Source of the DNA: Desulfococcus multivorans
GTDB taxonomy: Bacteria > Desulfobacterota > Desulfobacteria > Desulfobacterales > Desulfococcaceae
Reading direction: 5' to 3'
DNA length: 64,000 nt
Assembly: GCF_001854245.1 (NCBI RefSeq)
Contig: NZ_CP015381.1
Span: 3,569,001 to 3,633,000, forward strand
Both the position numbers and the translations under genes were made by a program. The notes below the pieces were generated by a model that saw only the letters and a program-made list of their open reading frames with translations, made no database searches and was not told where the DNA came from. This document shows, one piece after another, positions 37,014 through 46,522 of the stretch (positions are counted from its first letter, which is position 1; the number at the start of each line of letters is the position of its first letter).

Positions 37014-39354
37014 CAAAGTACAGACCATTGAAGAGGTCACCGTCTATGGTGATCACGAAAAGATCAACGTCTTTTATCTCATTCCCCAGCAGCCCAGATA
37101 CCGGCGCTATACGGACGGCAAGCTGGCCTTCAGCTTCATGAAATACCGCTTCCCCGTCGACCGGCCCGATGGTCGCAAAGGGGGCGGGTTCGTCCTGTTT
37201 GATGTCGAATTTGTCGTCGATGCCGCCAAGTTGCCGAAGATCAAGGAAGTCCTGGCCGGTCAGGTCGCTCAGGATGCCAACCGGTTGGGAATCTCTCCCG
37301 TACCGGATGTGATTTTCGGCCCGATCAACTACGCCAAAGGCACCACCCAGTTGATCGTCGCCGGGTCCGACGGGCTGTTTGTGGAAAAGCTCCACAACCC
37401 CGGCAAGCCCTCTCTGTACGGCAACAACATCGCCACCTTCGGACTGGAGCTGAGCGAAAACGGTGCCACCTTTTTCGAAGAGGCCATGAAAACCCCCGGC
37501 GGCTCCTCGGTTGCCGTCGTCTATGATCTCTGGTTCTGGGCGCGGCTGCCGGAGATCACCGTGGACGGCTACTTCTACGCCTCCAATTTCTACAGCTTCT
37601 ACCAGACCATTGATACCGACTGGAACCTCTGGTCGGAGGACTCCTACCGGGAAACGATCCGTGAGCAGTTGATCCAGTCCGAAGCCATGGATCTGAAATT
37701 CGACTGGGGCCTGGTGGACGACGAAAAGATCCGCGGCCCCATCCGTGACTGGGCCACCCGCGCCCTTGAGGACGCGGTCGAGCGCAAGATGATCCAGGCG
37801 GTTGCGCCGGTACCCGACGACCAACGCAAGACCCCGGACGGCATTGAAGACGTCACCCGCGATATCTCCAACACCCAGATCTCCAATGTCACCATCCACT
37901 ACAGCGAAGCGCAGTCCGTCGAGTGGAACATCGCTCCGCCCGGGCAGCTGCAGAGCATCGTGGACCAGAAAATGCCGGACGGCTCGCCGGTCAGGTGGGA
38001 GGACTACTTCCACGTGATTGACCTGGACGACGAGTTCTTCAGGCAACTGCGGGTCAACACCTTTGTCAACGCCGATTTCGATCATCTGCCCATCCGGTCG
38101 GTCGAAGTCAAGCTGTTGTACAACGGACGACCGATGGCCAACCTGGAACCCAACCAGCCCGAAGGCGAAGTGGTCCTCAACAAACCGGACGCCATCGGCA
38201 AATTTGCCGCTTACGTCGAAAACGACAACTGGAAATACAAGTACAGCTACCAGGTCAACTACATCGGCGAGAGCCGCATCTATCAGTCGCCGGAAGTCGA
38301 AACCAACGAGGGCAACCTGACGATCGGGGTCGACGATGTCGGTATTCTGGATGTGAGCGTCTCCGCCGGTGACCTGGACTGGAACGAAATTGATCGCGCC
38401 CTGGTCGTCTTCCGCTATGAGGATCGCAACGTCGAGCCGTTCGAAGACCAGTTCGTGCTCTCCCCCAGCCAGCTTACCCATAAAGTGCGGAAAGTCATCT
38501 TTGAGCCGATGCGCAAAAACTACAGATATCAGGTCAAATACTTCATGAAAAACGGCAAGGAAGTTCAGGGCAGCGAGCTGGAAAGCCGCTCTTCCAACCT
38601 GTTCATCAACGACGTGTTTGGCGGACGCAAAACCGTCAGCGTGCGCGGGGCCGGCGATTTCGCCAATCGCATCCAGTCGGTCTTCGTCAACCTGACCTAC
38701 ACCGACGTCCGGAACGACTACACCCAGACCCGCAGCCAGGCCCTGACCGCCGCCGTCACCTTCTTCGATTGGGTGATCCCGGTCATCAGCGAAACCGGGG
38801 GCAAAGTCACCTACAGCGCCGATGTGGTCTACAGGGACGGCACCAGCGAGCATATCCCCGAAACGCAAGCCGTCAGCGACACCATCCTCCTGCCGCCCCC
38901 GGTCGAGGCCTTCCTGGAAATCAACCTGGAGCCGGCGCTTCTGGATTGGACCCGGGTGAAACTGGTCCGGGCGTCGCTCAGCTACCACGATCCGGAAGGC
39001 GGGGTTTCGGTGGCCAAGGACTTCATTTTCAGCGCTCAGAAGGCCGCCGGCCAGACCTGGAAGATCGAGCTGAAGAACGGGGACCACAAGACCTATGCCT
39101 ACAAAATCACCTACTTCATGATGGACGGCCTGCAGAAAACCATCGGGCCGAAGGACAGCACCGATCTGACCCTGATCCTCGACCCCGACGAAAGGAATAC
39201 CGAGGCGATCCCATTGCGCAGGATCAAAGATACCCAGGTCGAGGCGGTGAAGCTGAAGACGGCCAGACAGATGGAGACCATCGGCTGGAAGTCTTTCGCG
39301 ATCGAATCCGCCCAGGCAGAGCCTGCCGGGCAGGAAGCCGCCCGGCAAGAATAG
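37000..39354 (+). CDS. Giant beta-rich paralogue, 784 aa, unknown function
   Basis: Not a family I can name. The core (about residues 5-230) begins VQTIEEVTVYGDHEKINVFYLIP, includes a GGGF turn and KPSLYGNN-IATFGLELSENG near 135, then VAVVYDLWFWARLPEITVDG. The same blocks occur at the same positions in the proteins starting at 39468 and 41850. Residues ~330-740 contain about four beta modules of ~95 residues, each with a pattern like (V)SAGDLDWxxI...VxFRYED...YRYQVKYFMKNG, suggesting Ig-like tandem domains. No signal peptide, no cysteine-rich part, no catalytic motif. CAGGAG lies nine bases before the ATG. The hydrophilic tail (EPAGQEAARQE) is followed by a 113-base gap. Confidence 0.8.
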   Translation: MLQIDKVQTIEEVTVYGDHEKINVFYLIPQQPRYRRYTDGKLAFSFMKYRFPVDRPDGRKGGGFVLFDVEFVVDAAKLPKIKEVLAGQVAQDANRLGISPVPDVIFGPINYAKGTTQLIVAGSDGLFVEKLHNPGKPSLYGNNIATFGLELSENGATFFEEAMKTPGGSSVAVVYDLWFWARLPEITVDGYFYASNFYSFYQTIDTDWNLWSEDSYRETIREQLIQSEAMDLKFDWGLVDDEKIRGPIRDWATRALEDAVERKMIQAVAPVPDDQRKTPDGIEDVTRDISNTQISNVTIHYSEAQSVEWNIAPPGQLQSIVDQKMPDGSPVRWEDYFHVIDLDDEFFRQLRVNTFVNADFDHLPIRSVEVKLLYNGRPMANLEPNQPEGEVVLNKPDAIGKFAAYVENDNWKYKYSYQVNYIGESRIYQSPEVETNEGNLTIGVDDVGILDVSVSAGDLDWNEIDRALVVFRYEDRNVEPFEDQFVLSPSQLTHKVRKVIFEPMRKNYRYQVKYFMKNGKEVQGSELESRSSNLFINDVFGGRKTVSVRGAGDFANRIQSVFVNLTYTDVRNDYTQTRSQALTAAVTFFDWVIPVISETGGKVTYSADVVYRDGTSEHIPETQAVSDTILLPPPVEAFLEINLEPALLDWTRVKLVRASLSYHDPEGGVSVAKDFIFSAQKAAGQTWKIELKNGDHKTYAYKITYFMMDGLQKTIGPKDSTDLTLILDPDERNTEAIPLRRIKDTQVEAVKLKTARQMETIGWKSFAIESAQAEPAGQEAARQE

Positions 39355-39384
39355 CAAGAACAGATGGATCCGAAAGAGGTGGTC

Positions 39385-39480
39385 ATGTCATCAGCTACCC
39401 TGCCAAGCAAGCCGCGGAATTTCACCCTTCCGGCTTGCGGCGGCAATTTTGACGTCAGGAGTCTGCTATGCTCTTTCTAA
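39385..39480 (+). CDS. Possible 31-aa coupling peptide between two giant genes
   Basis: An ATG preceded by AGAGGT opens a frame that ends with TAA 12 bases past the start of the next gene. The product begins MSSATLPSKP and ends RSLLCSF. An ATG at 39364 would add seven residues. There is no similarity I recognise; it may only serve translational coupling or be chance. Confidence 0.25.
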   Translation: MSSATLPSKPRNFTLPACGGNFDVRSLLCSF

Positions 39481-41795
39481 AGCCGCCGTATCTCATCATC
39501 GAAGGGGTTGCCGTCTTCCCCGACCATGCCAACGAGCGCCAGTTCTACTATCTGCCGGCAATGCCCCGAATATCCACCGTGTTTGATCCCACGGTTGGGC
39601 CGGATGGGGCTCAAATCCCGCAGATTTCGCTGATCAGGTTTCGTGACGCGCCCCAAAACGGCGGGTTTCTCACCTTTCAGGTCGACCTGGGCATCGACCG
39701 GGAGCGCCTGGATACCATTGCCGCCGAGTATAAGCGCATCACCCGGCTGCGCGATAACCCGATCCCCGCCCCGGTCATCCTCGAAAACGGCACCGTTCAG
39801 CTGATCATCCTGGGTGAAACAACGCCCCCACCGCCCGCAGCCGGCCGTCCGCCCGCCCCTCCCGACGATGCCGCCCGCCGGTTCGTGCTCAGGATCAACC
39901 CGCCCTATGCCGCCAAACCGGCGCTCTACGGCGATAATCAGGCCATCTTCTCGGTGGAACTGGACCAGGACGGCGTGCAGTTGATCGAAACCGCCCTGTT
40001 CCAGGGCGAACTGATGCCCGTCGGCGTCATCTACGCGTTGGACTTCTTCGCCCTGCGTCCCGCGTTCACCGTGAAAGTCAGCGCCGACTGGGATCGGGTC
40101 CAGACGCACTTTGAGGAGTCCTTCGGCTTTGATTACCTCTTTTCCTCGGTCGAGATCGACAATGTGGTGGACAAACTGATCGAAGATCGGGTGATCCGGA
40201 TCGACGTCGATTCCTTCCTCCCTGAGGGGGAAGACGCCGGATCCTGGGTGGGGCGGCGGGACCAGGCCGTCAACGACTTCAAGGATATGGTTCTGGAGAG
40301 CTTCTTCGCGCCCAGCATCGAACCCGTGAAGGAAGAAGAGGACGGCTGGGACAAGTTCACCCACACCGCCGAACGACTGTCCCTCCTGGCGGCCACGGGC
40401 GGCTGGGGCGGCGTCACCAAGTTTTCGTATAAGCGGATCGACTACACCCGCGTGGATCAGAAGCGCATCAACCTGACCATGAACGAACGGGTCAGCGTCA
40501 AGCGCAGCATTTATCCGCAGGCCAACCTCAGGGGTCTGGGTCAGCCCATCCGCGATCTGATCACTCAGGGTCTGGTCGATCCTTCGCGCTTCTTACAATC
40601 GGTGACGCTCAACGATCCCTGGTTCCAGAAACGGCAGGTCAAAGCCCACGCCCTGGTCAACTTTGACAACGACAGCGTCGAAGCGCTCAACCTGACCCTG
40701 AAGTACGGCAGTGAGCCGAAAACCCTGCGCCTGACCAGGACCGAGGCCTCCGGCCGGCAAGAATGGAACAGCATCATCGCCGGCGGGATGATGCAGCGCG
40801 ACGTGGCGTACCAGTATCGGGTGCTCTTCAAAAACGTCGATACGGCGGAACGCCCGGGGATCATCGATTCAGGCACCCTGACCACCCAGGGGGATGAGTT
40901 CGACCTCTCGCCCCGCGGCGAGGGACTCTATTTCATCGACGAGATCCAGTTCGGCGCCGACCTGCTTCCCTGGGAGCGGTTTCCGAACGTCTCGATCGAG
41001 GTGCGCTACACCGATGATCAGAATGACATCCACCTGGCCGAAACGTTTCTGCTCACCAGGGCCAGACCCGAGGCGACCTGGAAGCGCTTCCGCCTGGACG
41101 CCGCTCTCGACGGATACCAGGTGCGCATCGGCTATCTGGCCGCCGACCACCGCGACATCCATACCGGTTGGCAGACCACCAATCAGGAATTGTTCCTGAT
41201 CCGCGATCCGCGGCCGACCCGGCGCACGGTCCAGGTGATCCCGGCCGTCTCCTGGGAACTTGCCTCGATGGTCATCGTCGAGATGACCTACGTGGACGAA
41301 GCCAACGGCGTGGAAGAGCGACAGACGCTTTCGTTCTTCAATACCGATCAGGATCGCCTGCCCAAAACCTTCACCGCCAACCTGGTTGATCCCGAAAACC
41401 GTCTGGTCGGCTATACCGCCGCCATTTTGCTCAAAGACAACCGGCTGATCAACATTCCCAGCTCGACCACGGCCGCTTCGGCCATCTTTATCCGCACCGA
41501 CATGATCGGCCATCGCATCGTGACCGTCCAGCCGGCCCAGGTCAATTTTGCAGCAAACGGCATCCTGCGCATGGAAGCCGATCTGAATTTTGCCGACGAC
41601 GGGGCCGGGCTGAGCTTTGCCGACAGCTTCACGTTCTGGTCACCTGGGGAGACGGGGTTCTTCGAGTATGACTATACCTCCGCCGAACGCAATAAATACA
41701 CCTGTAAGGCGCGGTTGGTGATGGCCAACGGTCTGGTCCGGGAGCGGGACCTCGGCCTGCTCAATGGGGATCGGTTGATCCTGCCCGCGGCATAG
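39468..41795 (+). CDS. Giant beta-rich paralogue, 775 aa, unknown function
   Basis: The second clear paralogue. The core starts PYLIIEGVAVFPDHANERQFYYLP, has NGGFLTFQVDL, then KPALYGDN-QAIFSVELDQDG near residue 148 and LMPVGVIYALDFFALRPAF, with a following helix (DWDRVQTHFEESFGFDYLF). A Pro/Ala-rich insert (TTPPPPAAGRPPAPP) interrupts the core. Residues ~330-400 (YKRIDYTRVDQKRINLTMNERVSVKRSIYPQ) match GYDFRYNR...QRSYAPQG-type segments in the 41850 protein. About three Ig-like modules follow (VSIEVRYTDDQND, MVIVEMTYVDEANG, LRMEADLNFADDG). No signal peptide. CAGGAG stands six bases before the ATG. Confidence 0.8.
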   Translation: MLFLKPPYLIIEGVAVFPDHANERQFYYLPAMPRISTVFDPTVGPDGAQIPQISLIRFRDAPQNGGFLTFQVDLGIDRERLDTIAAEYKRITRLRDNPIPAPVILENGTVQLIILGETTPPPPAAGRPPAPPDDAARRFVLRINPPYAAKPALYGDNQAIFSVELDQDGVQLIETALFQGELMPVGVIYALDFFALRPAFTVKVSADWDRVQTHFEESFGFDYLFSSVEIDNVVDKLIEDRVIRIDVDSFLPEGEDAGSWVGRRDQAVNDFKDMVLESFFAPSIEPVKEEEDGWDKFTHTAERLSLLAATGGWGGVTKFSYKRIDYTRVDQKRINLTMNERVSVKRSIYPQANLRGLGQPIRDLITQGLVDPSRFLQSVTLNDPWFQKRQVKAHALVNFDNDSVEALNLTLKYGSEPKTLRLTRTEASGRQEWNSIIAGGMMQRDVAYQYRVLFKNVDTAERPGIIDSGTLTTQGDEFDLSPRGEGLYFIDEIQFGADLLPWERFPNVSIEVRYTDDQNDIHLAETFLLTRARPEATWKRFRLDAALDGYQVRIGYLAADHRDIHTGWQTTNQELFLIRDPRPTRRTVQVIPAVSWELASMVIVEMTYVDEANGVEERQTLSFFNTDQDRLPKTFTANLVDPENRLVGYTAAILLKDNRLINIPSSTTAASAIFIRTDMIGHRIVTVQPAQVNFAANGILRMEADLNFADDGAGLSFADSFTFWSPGETGFFEYDYTSAERNKYTCKARLVMANGLVRERDLGLLNGDRLILPAA

Positions 41796-41849
41796 ACGCC
41801 GGCGTCATGCAACGGCACCAGCCTCCCGCAGAATGAGAGGGAACATCCT

Positions 41850-44800
41850 ATGTTAATGACAGGCAGCAAAGTACAGACCATCGAAGGGATCACCGTTTTC
41901 CCGGATCATGCGGACCAGCAGCAATGGTGGTACCTGCCGGGTCCGGTAGGGCTGGCCCGGCGGAATAACGTCTCCCAGTTCACCCTCATCCGCTACCGCC
42001 CGGCCGTCGCCGACGGCGGCGTGCAGGGAGGCGGCTTTTTGACGATGGAGGTGGAACTCAGGCTCCTGCCCGCAGTGGAACGCGAGATCCTCAGCAGGCT
42101 CTCGAGCATGACCACCGGCCGGCCGCGGCTCTCCGTCGTTCCCTTTGACGAGGGCACGGTCCAGATCGTCGCCCTGAACATCCAGGGCAGCGGGGGCACC
42201 AACGCTCCCGCTCCCTTGCCGGGCGCCTTTGTGGCGGTCGAAGCCGTGCTGGGCGCCACCAAACCCTCCCTGGCCGGCAACAACAATGCCGTCTTCAGCC
42301 TGACCCTCAGCCAGGAGGGTTCGATTATCCTCGATCAGGCCTTCCGCCAGGGGGCCATGCCGGTCGGCGTCATCTATGACTTGAAATACACCGCCCTGCA
42401 GCCCGCCCTGGACGTCGAGATTAAAGCCAACTACAAACGGATCTACGACCACCTGAGTATGGGCATCGATCTGAGCGCCGGCGCGGTGATCTACGGCGTT
42501 CCGGTCTTTCTGGAGGCGGGCATCGACCTCGCCTTTGAAAAGCTCAGGCAGGACGGGGTGATTGAGATCAAGGTGATTAACTTCGCCAACAGCGCCGACG
42601 CTGCCGAGAAGGAGCAATGGGCCCTGGATTTCTTCAAGCAGCAGATCCTGGCCGAATGGTTCAAGCCCACCCTGCCTCCGGTCACCTTCGACAACGGCGG
42701 GACCCGCCCGCCTACCGGGACGGGCACCCCGACCGGGACGGGCACCTCGACCGGGGGTGGTGCGTCTACCGGGGGCGGTGCCTCCACCGGGGGCGGTGCC
42801 TCCACCGGGGGCGGTGCCTCCACCGGGGGCGGTGCCTCCACCGGAGGTGGTGCCTCCACCGGGGGCGGTGCCTCCACCGGGGGCGGCGCCTCCACCGGGG
42901 GCGGCGAACAACCCGAGAGTGGCGGCGGCCGGCTCATCGCTCGCTCCCCCACCAACCCGGTCGCCGCCGTCAAACCCCCTGCCCGGGAATCGCTCGGGCT
43001 CGTCGCCCCTCAATCGGTGGTCCGTGAAGTGTGGGCCTACCCCTTCCTGGAGACCGGACGCCAGGCCGCCCGCCTGGAGAAACGCGTCGAGCCGCCCACC
43101 CCCGGTTATGATATCCAGCTTTCCCAGCTCGCCACGAGCGACCAGGTGACCCTGACCTTTCTGGGCGGGGAAACCGCTCCGTCCGTGCGCATCAACCAGG
43201 TTGTGCAGACCCTGACCGACCAACGCCGGTTGACGCTGGATGTCGCCCCCGGGGCGTCCCTCGACATCAAGGCCGACTACCCGGCGGCCCCCGCCGTGCA
43301 GCAGGCGTTCCGCCTGTTCTTCGACTTTGACAAACCCCGCCCCCAGAACTGGTCGGTCCAGCCGCCCAGCCCCAGCTACCAGGGCTATCTCAACAACCGC
43401 ACCAACCCGCTCGACTCGCGATTTGAAACCAGCACCGGCGGATCAACCGTTCCGATCGGCGGGGCGCGGGGCGCCGACGCCCTCCGCGCCTGGCTGCAAA
43501 ACGTCCTGGGTTCTCCGAAGCGGGTCAGCGTGGATGCGTATGCCAGTTATGAAGGAGATCCCTCCAAAGCCGCCCACAACCGGGAGCTGACCCAGCGCCG
43601 CCTCGACGCGGCGATTGGCATCATCGGCAGCGCTGCCCAGATCACTTCCAGCGGCGCTCACGGCTTTGACGACGCCCATCAGGCCGGGCGAGTCAGCGAC
43701 CCGAACGATCGGGTGGTGCTCGTCCGCGGCGCTTCCGCCGGGGGCAGGGCCGTCTCCATCCAGGGCACGCTCACCCGTCCGGCACCAACAGGCGGCGGCC
43801 AGCCGGCAGGCGGCGGTCAGCCAACGGGCGGCGGTCAGCCAACGCCCACCATCCCCAATATGCCGCCCATGGGCATCCGGCTGGCCTTCAGCCTGAAGAA
43901 GATCCAGCAGATCGAAGACAAAACCTTCACGCTCCGCTATAACCGTCAGTCGACCGTGCAGCGCAGTTACGCCCCCCAGGGATTGCTCCGTCTGCTGGCC
44001 GCCGACCTGGACGGACCGCCGCACTTCATTGAAGTCGACCTTGACAGTCCGTTCTTCCGCAAGCTCGACCTGGAGATTCAGGCGCCGCCCGTCTTCGAAC
44101 AGATCGGGCTGCTCAAGTCCGATGTCGCCATCGAGTACGGCCGGCCTTCCGAACCGGCCACTTTCAAGTTCAAAGACGTCAGCTTTCGCCCCGGCGGGCC
44201 CCAGATCGAGCATGCCGCCTTCTTCCTCAACTCCCGGCTCGACCTGAATTACAGCTACACGCCCCAATACCACTTCGATCCCCTCTCCGGCTGGGACGGC
44301 GAAAAGCTCAGCTACGATCTGCCGAGGACCGCCACCCTGGACCGCACGCTGCTGATCAACCCCTTCCGCGACTTCGGCTTTATGGAAGTGAAGGTCGTCC
44401 CCGGTGACCTGGACCCGGGCATGATCGACTCGACCGAAGTCCACCTGCACTATGAAGACCCGGGCAAGTGGTCGCGAGACAAAGTCCTCACCGTTCAACC
44501 CTCCGGCCCCACCCAGACCTGGAAGCTCAGATTGAGCGATCCGGAGCGGCGCGAGTTCAGCTATCGCTTCGTTCACCGCCTCAAGGACGGCACCACCCGG
44601 GAAACCCGGCCCATCTCGACCGGCATCCCCTCGGTCACCGTGAACGACCCGTTTGAAGAACCGTTGATCGTCGAGTTCTTCCCCAACTACGACGGCTCCA
44701 CGATCAACACCGTGTTTGTGAAGGTGGTCTATGCCGACCCACCCAACCGGATCCGCCGGGAAGAACAGCTGCGCTTCGTCGGGACGACCCAGGAATCCCA

Positions 44801-46415
44801 GCGGCTGCGCTTCGCCCGCCTGGATCCGACAGTGGACACGATTTCCTTCCAGATCACGATCCTCGGCAAGGACAACTCCGTCCGGCAGCTTTCTGCCGTG
44901 ACCACGGAAAACTCAATCATCTTTCTCGGTGAACATTTGACCGGTGAATCGATAACCAAAAGGAGAACAACAATGGAAAGGACGACCAGCCACGGCACGG
45001 AAGCCTACAAGGGGGCAGAAGGAAAGAATTACGGATACCAGCAGCCAACCGAAGGAGGAAAAGGCGCCGAAACCAACCCGTCGGATGGGGACAAGCGCCA
45101 ACTGGCCAGGGAAACCTTCGACAATTTGCTGGAGATCTTGTTTGGAGACACAGGCGGTACCCAGCCCGGCGGAACGACCACCGGTCAGCCCGACGGCAGC
45201 GGCGCCTACACGCCGGGCACGCCCACGCCGGGAACGGGTACCACCACCAATCCCGGCGGGCAGCCGCCCTCTGCGGAACAGCCCGCCGCCACTCCCGACA
45301 GGGGCGGCCACGCCGAGGAAGCCTTCGGGATTCCCGTCGGTTCCGTGCGCGAAAGCTTCCGTATGGAACGCGCCAGAGAGCAGGTTCGCAGAGCGGCATC
45401 CATCCAACCGTCTCCGGCCCCGACCGTGACATCCGGTCATCCGGCGGCCTACAAGCACCAGTCCGACGCCAACCGGGCGCCGTTCCGATCCGAGCGCATC
45501 TTCGCACCTTCCTATGGTCAGCATGGCCGCAGCGCGGTCCAAACCATGGAAGTCGTGGCCGCGTCAGCCGGCGCCGCCGGCCGGCCGGAATCCGCCCCCG
45601 CCGCCCCGCGCCTGGCCGGCATTCCGCTGGACGCCTACTGGGCCAGCTTCGGCTCGGCCGCTGAACGCGCCCAGGAACGCATCAGGATTGCCGCCAAGCC
45701 GGAGGCCGTGACGAGGCAAGTGCTCGAAATGATCATCGGCGCGGACGACCGCATCCAGGTCAACAACACTCAGGTCTATCCATGGCGCTGTATCTGCTCG
45801 CTGCTGATCACCGCCCAGACCGGCGGCATGTACCTTGGCACCGGCTGGCTGGTCAGCCCGCGCCTGCTGCTCACCGCAGGACACTGTGTGTACATGGCGG
45901 ATGAAGGCGGATGGGCCGCCCAGATCGAAGTGATTCCGGGCCGAAACGGCACGACCTATCCCTACGGCAGCGTGATTTCCCGCGATTTCCGCAGCGTGAT
46001 GGGCTGGACGGTCGACAATGACCGCGACTATGACTACGGCGCCATCCTGCTGCCCGAAGACCACCGCCTGGGCGACCAGTTGGGCTGGTTTGGCTTTGCC
46101 AATCGCGCCGACAGCCACTTGAGCGGTCTGACCCTCAACCTGGCCGGCTACCCTGGTGACGGCGGCCCGACCCACCAGGACGGCACCCAGTGGTTCAATT
46201 CCCGGGCGGTCAGCACGGTCAGGGAACGCCAGATCACCTATGAGATCGACACCTATGGCGGCCAGAGCGGATCCCCGGTCTGGGAGCTTTCTTCGGATGG
46301 CAGCCGGTACGGCGTGGGCATCCATACCTGGGGCACCACCGTCAACAACGGTGCCACCCGCATCACCCAGGACGTGTTCGACAACATCGTTTCCTGGACG
46401 GCGCAGGTGCCGTGA
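41850..46415 (+). CDS. Giant 1521-aa fusion: paralogue core, GGGAST repeats, OmpA-like segment, Ig-like modules, trypsin/V8-like protease
   Basis: Residues 1-270 are the paralogue core (VQTIEGITVFPDHADQQQWWYLP; KPSLAGNN-NAVFSLTLSQEG near 137; PVGVIYDLKYTALQPAL). Residues ~285-355 are Thr/Gly-rich with eight GGGAST units. Residues ~487-632 resemble an OmpA-like fold (LFFDFDKP; VSVDAYASYEGD; NRELTQRRLDAA). Residues ~690-1030 are beta modules as in the paralogues (GDLDPGMIDSTEVHLHYED). Residue 1042 is a Met preceded in the DNA by AAAGGAGA; after it come ~270 Pro/Gly/Ala-rich residues and a chymotrypsin-fold serine protease: H1345 in LLTAGHC, D1395 in DYDYGAIL, S1473 in GGQSGSP, the V8/glutamyl-endopeptidase pattern. 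No signal peptide. It may be translated both as a fusion and as a separate 480-aa protease. GAGAGGGA precedes ATG 41850. Confidence 0.85.
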   Translation: MLMTGSKVQTIEGITVFPDHADQQQWWYLPGPVGLARRNNVSQFTLIRYRPAVADGGVQGGGFLTMEVELRLLPAVEREILSRLSSMTTGRPRLSVVPFDEGTVQIVALNIQGSGGTNAPAPLPGAFVAVEAVLGATKPSLAGNNNAVFSLTLSQEGSIILDQAFRQGAMPVGVIYDLKYTALQPALDVEIKANYKRIYDHLSMGIDLSAGAVIYGVPVFLEAGIDLAFEKLRQDGVIEIKVINFANSADAAEKEQWALDFFKQQILAEWFKPTLPPVTFDNGGTRPPTGTGTPTGTGTSTGGGASTGGGASTGGGASTGGGASTGGGASTGGGASTGGGASTGGGASTGGGEQPESGGGRLIARSPTNPVAAVKPPARESLGLVAPQSVVREVWAYPFLETGRQAARLEKRVEPPTPGYDIQLSQLATSDQVTLTFLGGETAPSVRINQVVQTLTDQRRLTLDVAPGASLDIKADYPAAPAVQQAFRLFFDFDKPRPQNWSVQPPSPSYQGYLNNRTNPLDSRFETSTGGSTVPIGGARGADALRAWLQNVLGSPKRVSVDAYASYEGDPSKAAHNRELTQRRLDAAIGIIGSAAQITSSGAHGFDDAHQAGRVSDPNDRVVLVRGASAGGRAVSIQGTLTRPAPTGGGQPAGGGQPTGGGQPTPTIPNMPPMGIRLAFSLKKIQQIEDKTFTLRYNRQSTVQRSYAPQGLLRLLAADLDGPPHFIEVDLDSPFFRKLDLEIQAPPVFEQIGLLKSDVAIEYGRPSEPATFKFKDVSFRPGGPQIEHAAFFLNSRLDLNYSYTPQYHFDPLSGWDGEKLSYDLPRTATLDRTLLINPFRDFGFMEVKVVPGDLDPGMIDSTEVHLHYEDPGKWSRDKVLTVQPSGPTQTWKLRLSDPERREFSYRFVHRLKDGTTRETRPISTGIPSVTVNDPFEEPLIVEFFPNYDGSTINTVFVKVVYADPPNRIRREEQLRFVGTTQESQRLRFARLDPTVDTISFQITILGKDNSVRQLSAVTTENSIIFLGEHLTGESITKRRTTMERTTSHGTEAYKGAEGKNYGYQQPTEGGKGAETNPSDGDKRQLARETFDNLLEILFGDTGGTQPGGTTTGQPDGSGAYTPGTPTPGTGTTTNPGGQPPSAEQPAATPDRGGHAEEAFGIPVGSVRESFRMERAREQVRRAASIQPSPAPTVTSGHPAAYKHQSDANRAPFRSERIFAPSYGQHGRSAVQTMEVVAASAGAAGRPESAPAAPRLAGIPLDAYWASFGSAAERAQERIRIAAKPEAVTRQVLEMIIGADDRIQVNNTQVYPWRCICSLLITAQTGGMYLGTGWLVSPRLLLTAGHCVYMADEGGWAAQIEVIPGRNGTTYPYGSVISRDFRSVMGWTVDNDRDYDYGAILLPEDHRLGDQLGWFGFANRADSHLSGLTLNLAGYPGDGGPTHQDGTQWFNSRAVSTVRERQITYEIDTYGGQSGSPVWELSSDGSRYGVGIHTWGTTVNNGATRITQDVFDNIVSWTAQVP
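42762..42905 (+). repeat. Eight tandem 18-base units encoding GGGAST
   Basis: Units read GCCTCCACCGGGGGCGGT with few third-position changes (first unit GCGTCT..., fifth ACCGGAGGTGGT). Near-identity at silent positions shows recent expansion by slippage or recombination. More degenerate Thr/Gly units lead in from about 42704. The encoded linker joins the core to the OmpA-like part. Confidence 0.95.
44958..44975 (+). promoter_or_regulatory. Internal Shine-Dalgarno and in-frame ATG before the protease part
   Basis: AAAGGAGA followed after 7 bases by ATG (44973-44975), in frame with the 41850 gene at codon 1042. The codons across the site (ITKRRTT) look like translated ribosome-binding sequence rather than domain sequence. 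Confidence 0.7.
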
Positions 46416-46522
46416 ATGCAGAAGATCGCCAAGACCCGACGCTGCTTAAACGCCGGGTCTCGGCGCTCGGAAAACCGGGGCCGGCGGACGAACGTCCGGC
46501 TTCCGCGGATGAGGAAGGTCGG

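Noticed and set aside
37003-39357. 784-codon open frame on the minus strand opposite the giant gene at 37000
   Set aside because: It mirrors the plus-strand gene codon by codon; absence of stops follows from codon bias. The plus frame has the ribosome site, operon context and paralogues.
42762-42905. CRISPR-like regular repeats
   Set aside because: There are no spacers; the units are contiguous, in frame and encode GGGAST in a large protein. No cas genes are present.
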